A stretch of DNA of 11,249 nt from Saprospiraceae bacterium (GTDB lineage Bacteria > Bacteroidota > Bacteroidia > Chitinophagales > Saprospiraceae): positions 1 to 11,249 of the forward strand of contig JALHPW010000102.1 of the NCBI GenBank assembly GCA_022842255.1. The letters run 5' to 3'. Shown here one piece after another: positions 5,558-11,249 of the stretch. The translations under genes were made by a program, and so were the position numbers. Every line of letters starts with the position of its first letter. Positions within the stretch are counted from its first letter, which is position 1. The notes below the pieces were generated by a model. The model was not told the origin of the DNA and ran no database searches. It was given only the letters and a program-made list of their open reading frames with translations.

Positions 5558-7927
5558 ATGCAACGCCCAATGTCAAAATTCGTCCTCTTGCTGGCATTTC
5601 TGCCCGCCCTACTTGTTGCACAAAACGACTCCACGCTTTTACTCGCCCCGGAACGGCTCACGGAACGCGATATTTTACCACGCGACCTATCCCAAAAACG
5701 CACCTTGGCCATTTCTGCAACCCGTTCGTTGGATGCGGTAGACGACTCCCCCTTTACCATCCTGGTATTCACAGCGGAAGACATACTCAGAAACGGGTTT
5801 GTAACCCTCACCGATGTGCTTAAAGCAGCCCCAGGTATCCGCGTCTCTCAACCTGGCAATGCCGTGGAAGGAGAAACTTTTATGGTCCGTGGGCTTTCCG
5901 GCAATCAATACATGAAAATATTGATCAATGACATCCCAATAAAACCAACAGTAGCCTTGGGGATGCCCATTGGGGCCCAGCTGCCCATTCGACAAGCCGA
6001 ACGAATCGAAATCCTGTACGGACCAGCTGCGGCCATTTATGGGGATGAAACTTGCGCTGGGGTGGTGAATATTATCCTAAAAGAAAGCGAACGCCCCGTG
6101 TACACGCAAGCCGACCTGGGTTTTGGACGGTTTGGCTACAACAGCCTCGACCTCATGTTTGGTGGCAAAATCGGGAAGGACAAAAAGATTTTCCGCTTCA
6201 GTTTGTACGGTAGCAGTACGGTCCGCGAAAGCATGGATGTGTTTTATGACCAAAGTTTGTACAATACCAACCAATATCTCCCTTTTGGACTGGATTCCAG
6301 GGTTTACCAGCTTGCGCCCAATTTCAGGTATGCGAACGGAACTGGTGACAGCCTGCCGCGCACGTCACAGCTCCCCCACGAGAGTCGGATGTTTGGCATC
6401 AACCTGACCTGGCGAGGGCTGCATTTTACCTACCACCGTATGCTTCGTTCGGACCACTCTGCACTTGGCATCAGTCCGCTGGCAATGGGCTACGCCAACC
6501 CATCCAACCGGATTGCAGAGCGGATAGAATCGTTCTCGCTTGGCTTTCAAAGACAACGCAAGCGCCGAACTTCGTATACCAATTTTTCGTTTTTGAACTA
6601 TTGGGTCGACAACAACAGCAGCACGACCTACGTGTTTGACCGTTTGAGCGCCGCCAATTTCCTGGCCCTTGGAGGGCCGGGCCTTAAGGATTCGACTCAA
6701 CAAGAACTTCTTCAGAACTTATATTCGAAGTATGCCTCCGAAGAGCGATTTTCGGCCGCAAGGGGGTTTGAACTCAGGGCCGATTCACGGATGAGCGTTT
6801 TGATTGGCAAAAAGAAACGGCTTCAGTTTGATGCCGGGGCGTACATTAATTTGGCCGCTGGCACCCCACTTTCCACCTATTATTCCGTGCCTGTGGACCT
6901 CGCCGTGGATGGGATTGTTTCACCAGCTCCGCTTCAACCACTGTATGTATCCAGCATTGACGCTGCCGCGTTCAATCTTTGTGGGTTTACCCAACTTGCC
7001 TGGCGAGGCAAGCGGCTCCATGTGGTAGGCGGAGGCTCCGCGAGTGTCCGTATCGCCGAAGGGGCAGCATTCTCGCCCAGACTTGGAGCTTTGTACCGAT
7101 TGGACAGCAGCTGGACGGTCCGGGCCAATGTGGCCACAGGTATTCGACACGCAGCGATGTACGGAAGCGTCCAAACCTATCGGATAGTCCAGCCAAATAT
7201 GGGCCCACTTAACTTGGGCAACCTGTCCCCGAAAACAGAACAGAACTATGCCACGGAACTGGCCTTGCGCTTCACATCCCGAGGCGGTGCCAGTGTAGAA
7301 GGCATATTGTTTTGGCAGGAGGCCCACAACCTCTATCGTCCGGGTTATCTGGTGGAAGAACCGGGCATTGTTTACACCCAAGTTTACGGTTACCAAAATG
7401 CACCTGGCCTAGCACTTTCTATGTGGGGTGTACAAGGGGTTGCCCGTACCAAAGGAGGCAGTACGGACTTGAGATTTAATGAAAAAAGACAAATCACCCT
7501 GTATAGCAGGACGGAACTTTACGTTCAATTTGCCCGTGGGAAGGAGTGGTTTGGCTACAACTTTGAGCCTACGGATGAAGTGCGCAACCAGCCCAAATGG
7601 CACACGCAATTCCGCTATTATTTTAAAGCAGGGAAAAAATTTGAACTGGTGATTGCCGCCAACCAACAAAGCTCCACCTTAGGCAAATCCTTTATTTTCA
7701 AGGAGTTATATCAGCTTCCGGAACAACCCCGACTCAAAAAATTTTCAACCTGGGATTTCATGTCGCGCCTTTACCTGAGCAATCACTTTCTGGTGTACTT
7801 CCAGCTCATCAATGTGTTTGACCGGCACCATGCAGGCATTGACGCCACCGGAACACCCGATGACCTGTTGTACAACCCGCAGCAAGGGCGGCAGTGGAGA
7901 CTGGGAGTGAATTATAATATGAATTGA
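5558..7927 (+). CDS. TonB-dependent outer-membrane receptor
   Basis: This is a 789-residue outer-membrane gated beta-barrel that would import a scarce ligand using TonB/ExbBD energy. Residues 6-22 form a signal peptide (KFVLLLAFLPALLVAQ). The frame also offers an ATG at 5570 (MSKFVLL...), which gives a cleaner signal peptide and may be the real start. The plug domain spans about 60-175: PFTILVFTAEDILRNGFVTL, DVLKAAPGIRV, FMVRGLSGNQYMKILINDIP, and the plug-end motif ILYGPAAAIYGDETCAGVVNII. The rest is barrel, with alternating aromatic strands up to QWRLGVNYNMN; the last residue is Asn rather than the usual terminal aromatic. There is no N-terminal carboxypeptidase-like domain and no SusD gene beside it, so it is not a SusC-type glycan importer. 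It resembles the CirA/BtuB/siderophore class, but the ligand cannot be read from the sequence. It stands alone between divergent rimP and a convergent hydrolase gene. Confidence 0.93.
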   Translation: MQRPMSKFVLLLAFLPALLVAQNDSTLLLAPERLTERDILPRDLSQKRTLAISATRSLDAVDDSPFTILVFTAEDILRNGFVTLTDVLKAAPGIRVSQPGNAVEGETFMVRGLSGNQYMKILINDIPIKPTVALGMPIGAQLPIRQAERIEILYGPAAAIYGDETCAGVVNIILKESERPVYTQADLGFGRFGYNSLDLMFGGKIGKDKKIFRFSLYGSSTVRESMDVFYDQSLYNTNQYLPFGLDSRVYQLAPNFRYANGTGDSLPRTSQLPHESRMFGINLTWRGLHFTYHRMLRSDHSALGISPLAMGYANPSNRIAERIESFSLGFQRQRKRRTSYTNFSFLNYWVDNNSSTTYVFDRLSAANFLALGGPGLKDSTQQELLQNLYSKYASEERFSAARGFELRADSRMSVLIGKKKRLQFDAGAYINLAAGTPLSTYYSVPVDLAVDGIVSPAPLQPLYVSSIDAAAFNLCGFTQLAWRGKRLHVVGGGSASVRIAEGAAFSPRLGALYRLDSSWTVRANVATGIRHAAMYGSVQTYRIVQPNMGPLNLGNLSPKTEQNYATELALRFTSRGGASVEGILFWQEAHNLYRPGYLVEEPGIVYTQVYGYQNAPGLALSMWGVQGVARTKGGSTDLRFNEKRQITLYSRTELYVQFARGKEWFGYNFEPTDEVRNQPKWHTQFRYYFKAGKKFELVIAANQQSSTLGKSFIFKELYQLPEQPRLKKFSTWDFMSRLYLSNHFLVYFQLINVFDRHHAGIDATGTPDDLLYNPQQGRQWRLGVNYNMN

Positions 7928-7935
7928 TTGTTAGA

Positions 7936-8046
7936 TTAAACCGCAAAACAGGAGAACCGGAAAACCGGAAAATTTAGAATTGCGAGGGGCACCCGCTCTT
8001 AGTTTTAAATTTTCCGGTTTTCCGGTTCTCCTGTTTTGCGGTTTAA
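7936..8046. repeat. Perfect 41-bp inverted repeat built of 8-bp units, in a convergent gap
   Basis: The left arm 7936-7976 and right arm 8006-8046 are exact reverse complements over 41 bp. Each arm is a tandem of octamers: ttaaaccg, caaaacag, gagaaccg, gaaaaccg, gaaaattt. The 29-nt loop (7977-8005) can itself form a short stem (gagggg with cccgctc, one bulge). The element fills the gap between the receptor stop (7927) and the hydrolase stop (8052). It probably folds into a very stable hairpin in either transcript and could serve as a two-way terminator or a 3'-end protector. There is no U-run directly after the stem. Confidence 0.93.
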
Positions 8047-8051
8047 CTTTC

Positions 8052-8690
8052 TCACAAAAAGGGGTTGTACTCCTTCTCGTGCCGCACTGTGGTGGCCGGA
8101 CCGTGGCCGGAAAGTACCACCGTTTCGTCGGGTAAGCTGAAGATTTGGGTGCGGATGCTCTTGATCAGGGTATCGAAATTGCCGCCCGGAAGGTCCGTAC
8201 GGCCAATGCTTTCGAAGAAAAGGACATCCCCGGAAAGCACAAATTTCTCTTCCTCGCAATAGAACGAAATACTTGCGGGGGAATGGCCGGGGGTATAAAG
8301 CACTTTCAATTTTGTGTTGCCAAACGTGAGGGTTTCGCCTGCTTCGATGAAATTGACGGGCATCGGTTGCGCCTCGCCGAACGGTATGCCGTACATCTGG
8401 CAAACTTGCTCGAAGCGCGTCAGCACCTGCAATTCCCCTTCATGGATTTCCAGCCCAATCCCCCAGGTTTTGACCACAAATGGGTTCCCAAATACATGGT
8501 CCAGGTGACAATGGGTGTTGATGAGCCGCACCGGGCGCAGGTTCTTTTCCTCGATAAAACGCTTCAATGTTTCACGTTCCTCTGAAGTATAACAACCTGG
8601 ATCGAAAATGGCGCACTCGCCTGTTTCGTCCCACACCACGTAGGTATTTTCGGCAAAAGGACTGAATTCGAAAGCTTGGACTTGGGTCAT
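8052..8690 (-). CDS. Metallo-beta-lactamase-fold hydrolase (glyoxalase II-like)
   Basis: This is a 212-residue cytoplasmic metal hydrolase. All dinuclear-metal ligands of the family are visible: H60, H62, D64 and H65 in THCHLDH; H136 in TPGHSPAS; D155 in LSGDVLFFESIGRTDLPGG; and H196 in LSGHGPATT. The length and the GRTDLPGG/GHGPAT motifs fit the short glyoxalase-II-like group (YcbL type) rather than full-length hydroxyacylglutathione hydrolase, because the long C-terminal glutathione-binding helices are absent. The likely reaction is hydrolysis of a thioester such as a lactoyl-thiol, but the substrate is not proved. The start ATG at 8690 gives the typical MTQVQAFEFSPFAENTYVVW opening. The gene follows the epimerase gene on the same strand after 97 nt that contain an 8-bp repeat hairpin, so they may share a transcript. 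It is convergent with the receptor gene. Confidence 0.92.
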   Translation of the reverse strand: MTQVQAFEFSPFAENTYVVWDETGECAIFDPGCYTSEERETLKRFIEEKNLRPVRLINTHCHLDHVFGNPFVVKTWGIGLEIHEGELQVLTRFEQVCQMYGIPFGEAQPMPVNFIEAGETLTFGNTKLKVLYTPGHSPASISFYCEEEKFVLSGDVLFFESIGRTDLPGGNFDTLIKSIRTQIFSLPDETVVLSGHGPATTVRHEKEYNPFL

Positions 8691-8707
8691 GAGCGTATGT
8701 AGATTTG

Positions 8708-8787
8708 TGGAATTGGGGATTTGGTTATTCGAGTGCTCAAGCCTGGGTACTCAAATAATCAAATCCCCAACTAACCAAATAACCAAT
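8708..8787. repeat. 8-bp unit array with imperfect inverted repeat, copy 1
   Basis: Plus-strand octamers are tggaattg, gggatttg, gttattcg and agtgctca (8708-8739). The minus strand, from about 8786, reads as gttatttg, gttagttg, gggatttg and attatttg. Positions 8711-8734 pair with 8749-8772, matching at 21 of 24 positions; all three mismatches are transitions, which allow wobble pairs on one strand. The loop is 14 nt. The array abuts the epimerase stop codon at 8788 and lies 17 nt before the hydrolase start. It shares a 20-bp identical core with the copy at 9803-9880. Confidence 0.82.
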
Positions 8788-9789
8788 TTATATTACCTGA
8801 AACCCATGTGCATACGGGTCATCGTCGTCTACCATAATCGTGTTGTAGCCGGTTACGATGGCCCAGCCTTCTATACTGGGTCGCATGGCTTTTCGTCCGG
8901 CTACGTTGGTTTCTTCCTCGATTCGGCCAATGAACTTGGAGCCGATGATGCTTTCATGGATAAACTCATCTCCAGGCTTGAGTAGGCCCTTGGCATACCA
9001 TTGGGCCATCCGGGCGCTGGTGCCAGTGCCACAGGGCGAACGGTCGATGGCTTTGTCGCCATAAAAAACAGCGTTGCGGGCCGTAGAACTGGAATCTAAG
9101 GTTTTTCCAGTCCAAAGAATATGGCTCAGACCCGCAATGGTCGGGTTTTCCGGGTGGACAAAGGTATGTTGTTCGTTGATCAAGCGGCGCATTTCCCGGG
9201 CCCAACCGATGAGTTGTTCGGCGCGAAAATGCTCCAGTCCCGGGAAATTCGGCTGCGGGTCCACAATCGCGTAAAAGTTTCCACCATACGCCACATCGAC
9301 GCGTAGCGTGCCCAAGTCGGGACATTCAACTGCAATGTTTTCTGCCGCCAAAAAAGCCGGCACGTTCGTCAATCGCACCCATTTCACTTTTTTTCCTTCC
9401 TGTCCGTAGCGCACCTGCACCAATCCGGCGGGTGTTTCGAGCCGAAGGTGGCCGGGCGTTTTGGGACTGACCAAGCCTTGTTCAATGGCAATGGTGACGG
9501 TGCCAATGGTGCCGTGTCCGCACATAGGCAGGCAGCCGCTGGTCTCGATAAACAGCACCGCCACATCGTTGGCCGGGTCCTGCGGCGGGTATAAAATACT
9601 GCCACTCATCATGTCGTGCCCCCTGGGCTCAAACATCAGCGCGTGGCGAATCCAGTCGTATTCGCGCAAGAAATGTTGACGTTTTTCGCTCATGTTCGCC
9701 CCTTCCAGGTGGGGGCCGCCGCCCGCAACGAGTCGGACGGGGTTGCCACAGGTGTGGGCGTCTATGCAGAAGAAGGTTTTAACGGCCAT
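8788..9789 (-). CDS. 4-hydroxyproline 2-epimerase / proline racemase family enzyme
   Basis: This is a 333-residue cytoplasmic, cofactor-independent amino-acid epimerase. Both catalytic cysteines are present: C90 in PMCGHGTIGT and C253 in DRSPCGTGTSARMA. That pair is needed for racemase or epimerase activity, whereas trans-3-hydroxyproline dehydratases have Thr or Ser at one of these sites. The N-terminus (CIDAHTCGNPVRLVAGGGP), the MFEPRGHDMMSG block and the C-terminal GRIEEETNVAGRKAMRPSIEGWA are family hallmarks. The overall pattern favours trans-4-hydroxy-L-proline to cis-4-hydroxy-D-proline epimerisation over proline racemisation. That preference is by family resemblance and not proved. The usual catabolic partners (D-hydroxyproline oxidase or dehydrogenase, deaminase, aldehyde dehydrogenase) are not in the window. 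It is divergent from an M20 dipeptidase and upstream of the MBL-fold hydrolase on the same strand. Both flanks carry related 8-bp repeat hairpins. Confidence 0.92.
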   Translation of the reverse strand: MAVKTFFCIDAHTCGNPVRLVAGGGPHLEGANMSEKRQHFLREYDWIRHALMFEPRGHDMMSGSILYPPQDPANDVAVLFIETSGCLPMCGHGTIGTVTIAIEQGLVSPKTPGHLRLETPAGLVQVRYGQEGKKVKWVRLTNVPAFLAAENIAVECPDLGTLRVDVAYGGNFYAIVDPQPNFPGLEHFRAEQLIGWAREMRRLINEQHTFVHPENPTIAGLSHILWTGKTLDSSSTARNAVFYGDKAIDRSPCGTGTSARMAQWYAKGLLKPGDEFIHESIIGSKFIGRIEEETNVAGRKAMRPSIEGWAIVTGYNTIMVDDDDPYAHGFQVI

Positions 9790-9802
9790 TATTGTTTATT
9801 GG

Positions 9803-9880
9803 TGGAACTGGGGATTTGGTTATTCGAGCACCCGAGCTTGAGCACTCGAATAACCAAATCCTCAAATAAACAAATCCACG
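9803..9880. repeat. 8-bp unit array with imperfect inverted repeat, copy 2
   Basis: Plus-strand octamers are tggaactg, gggatttg, gttattcg and agcacccg (9803-9834). The minus strand, from about 9877, reads tggatttg, tttatttg, aggatttg, gttattcg, agtgctca. Arms 9810-9834 and 9839-9863 match at 20 of 25 positions. All mismatches are transitions, and the loop is the 4-nt AGCT. The first units are nearly the same as in copy 1, so this is a second member of one family. It lies 13 bp upstream of the epimerase start, in the divergent gap before the peptidase gene. Confidence 0.83.
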
Positions 9881-9936
9881 ATCATGGGGCGAAGATTGGG
9901 CAAGTTTTCAGAAAAAACAAAGACTTTTGCCCGCAT

Positions 9937-9944
9937 TAGATTTG
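9937..9944 (+). promoter_or_regulatory. Probable -7 box of the M20 dipeptidase promoter
   Basis: TAGATTTG is an exact TAnnTTTG match 49 nt before the ATG. No TTG lies at the -33 spacing. A small palindrome, GGGCAA (9898-9903) / TTGCCC (9927-9932), lies directly upstream across the expected -33 region and could be an operator. The 5' UTR contains a minor GCCC-GTTTT-GGGC hairpin near 9956-9968. These are motif matches only. Confidence 0.45.
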
Positions 9945-9993
9945 AACTGCGTAACGCCCGTTTTGGGCCATATTTCAAAGCACTGACCAAAAC

Positions 9994-11249
9994 ATGAAAG
10001 AACTTAAATCGTACCTCGACGCGAACAAACAACGCTTCCTCGATGAATTGCTCGAACTCCTGCGCATCCCTTCCGTGAGCGCCGACCCAAAATATGCCGG
10101 CGATGTGCGCCGCATGGCCGAAGCCACCGCCCAGCACCTCAAGGCAGTGGGTGTGGACAATGTGGAAGTCTGCAACACCGCTGGCCACCCCATCGTGTAC
10201 GGCGAAAAAATGGTGAACCCCAAGGCGCCCACCGTGTTGGTGTACGGCCACTACGATGTACAACCCGCCGACCCGGTCAATCTTTGGGACAGTCCGCCGT
10301 TCGAACCCGTGGTAAAAAAGACCAAAAACCACCCTGAAGGCGCGATTTTCGCCCGGGGCGCCTGCGACGACAAAGGCCAGGTGTTTATGCACGTGAAGGC
10401 TTTTGAAATGATGTCGAAAACCAACAACCTGCCTTGCAACGTCAAGTTCATGATTGAAGGCGAGGAAGAGGTGGGCTCCAAAAACCTCGAAAAGTTCTGC
10501 CTCGACAACAAGAAAAAACTCGCCTGCGATGTGGTGCTGATTTCAGACACCAGCATCATCGACAACAACACACCGAGCATTACGGTGGGCTTGCGCGGAC
10601 TTTGCTACATGGAAGTCGAGGTGACTGGCCCGAACAAAGACCTGCACTCCGGCGTGTACGGCGGCGCGGTGGCCAACCCGGTGAACGTGCTTTGCCAAAT
10701 GATTGCCTCCCTGCACGACACCAAAAAGCGCGTGACCGTCAAGGGTTTCTACGACGATGTGCAAAAAGTGAGCAGCAAGGAACGCAAGGCCATGAACGCC
10801 GCGCCTTACGACGAAAAACAATACATGAAAGACCTCGGCGTGTCCGACCTGATGGGGGAAAAAGGCTTTACCACGGTGGAACGCACGGGCATCCGGCCCA
10901 CGCTCGACGTGAACGGCATCTGGGGCGGCTATATCGGCGAAGGCGCGAAAACCGTGCTGCCGAGCAAGGCTTTTGCCAAAATTTCCATGCGTTTGGTACC
11001 CGACCAGGACCCGAAGAAAATCGAAAAGATGTTCCAGAAACACTTTGAAGGACTGGCGCCCAAATCCGTGAAAGTGAAGGTCACGGCCCACCACGGCGGC
11101 TACCCGGTGGTAGTACCGACCAATTCTGTGGAATACAAAGCCTCCGAAAGGGCGATGGAACAAGCCTTCGGCAAAAAGCCCCTGCCCCAGCGCGGCGGCG
11201 GCAGTATTCCCATCGTGGCGATGTTCGACCAGGTGCTGAAAGCCAAATC
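9994..11249 (+). CDS. M20 family dipeptidase, partial (C-terminus beyond window)
   Basis: The frame is open from ATG 9994 through the right edge, giving 418 complete codons. It encodes a dizinc peptidase of the M20 family in the group of cytoplasmic dipeptidases related to CNDP and DapE. Metal and catalytic motifs are present in order: YGHYDVQP (H86, D88), ARGACDDKG (D125), and EGEEEVGS with the catalytic and metal-binding Glu at about 157-159. LHSGVYGG follows in the insert that forms the lid and dimerisation domain, together with GGYIGEGAKTVLPSKAFAKISMRLVPDQ. The family is usually about 450-460 residues, so roughly 40 residues including the last metal-binding His are missing. There is no signal peptide. 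It is divergent from the epimerase gene, so a link to peptide or hydroxyproline use is possible but rests only on proximity. Confidence 0.93.
   Translation, partial: MKELKSYLDANKQRFLDELLELLRIPSVSADPKYAGDVRRMAEATAQHLKAVGVDNVEVCNTAGHPIVYGEKMVNPKAPTVLVYGHYDVQPADPVNLWDSPPFEPVVKKTKNHPEGAIFARGACDDKGQVFMHVKAFEMMSKTNNLPCNVKFMIEGEEEVGSKNLEKFCLDNKKKLACDVVLISDTSIIDNNTPSITVGLRGLCYMEVEVTGPNKDLHSGVYGGAVANPVNVLCQMIASLHDTKKRVTVKGFYDDVQKVSSKERKAMNAAPYDEKQYMKDLGVSDLMGEKGFTTVERTGIRPTLDVNGIWGGYIGEGAKTVLPSKAFAKISMRLVPDQDPKKIEKMFQKHFEGLAPKSVKVKVTAHHGGYPVVVPTNSVEYKASERAMEQAFGKKPLPQRGGGSIPIVAMFDQVLKAK

Noticed and set aside
5558..7927. SusC-type glycan importer
   Set aside because: There is no N-terminal carboxypeptidase-like domain, the protein is shorter than SusC, and there is no SusD gene next to it.
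7936..8046. Transposon or MITE terminal inverted repeats
   Set aside because: The loop is only 29 nt, no transposase or target-site duplication is seen, and the arms have internal octamer repetition instead of a conserved terminus.
9862..10392. 176-codon open frame on the minus strand
   Set aside because: It overlaps the start of the M20 dipeptidase, whose metal-site motifs are clear. The composition is typical of an antisense shadow.
10543..11163. 206-codon open frame on the minus strand
   Set aside because: It is antisense to the M20 dipeptidase and rich in His, Phe and Val with no recognisable domain.

Overview
The window looks like chromosomal DNA of a free-living Bacteroidota, most likely of the Saprospiria type. 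This rests on protein style: a secreted dockerin-like/SdrD-B-like surface protein, a TonB-dependent receptor, Bacteroidota-type NusA and RimP, and TAnnTTTG-like promoter boxes. No rRNA, tRNA, CRISPR array, transposase or phage gene is visible. Nothing suggests recent transfer: coding regions are gap-free and similar in base composition, and the AT-rich stretches are intergenic.

Layout from left to right. (1) 1-1646, minus: the N-terminal 548 residues of a large secreted protein (signal peptide, paired EF-hand dockerin-like module, B-type domain, DUF11-like region) that runs off the left edge. (2) 1857-3251, plus: a divergent 464-residue all-helical protein of unknown function. (3) 3386-5175, minus: the rimP-nusA pair. 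It is preceded by a roughly 200-nt leader holding a strong intrinsic terminator and two more hairpins, and it is not followed by infB. (4) 5558-7927, plus: an orphan TonB-dependent outer-membrane receptor. (5) 8052-8690 and 8788-9789, minus: a glyoxalase-II-like metallo-beta-lactamase-fold hydrolase and a proline racemase/4-hydroxyproline 2-epimerase family enzyme. (6) 9994-11249, plus: an M20 dipeptidase truncated by the right edge.

The most unusual content is between the genes. Six of the gaps hold tandem arrays of very short units, and five of these fold back as long imperfect or perfect inverted repeats. Unit length and word change from place to place: 7-mers RCGARKT at 3250-3382, 7-mers ATGATGA at 4641-4668, 9-mers AATTGGGTC/AATGTGGTC at 5197-5272, 8-mers GAAAACCG at 7936-8046, and 8-mers NNNATTTG at 8708-8787 and 9803-9880. 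They lie in convergent, tandem and divergent gaps, so they are not simply terminators. The shared architecture with locus-specific words is the best candidate here for an undescribed element class.

A second candidate is regulatory. An intrinsic terminator between a TAnnTTTG box and rimP-nusA would fit autoregulation of nusA by termination in its own leader.
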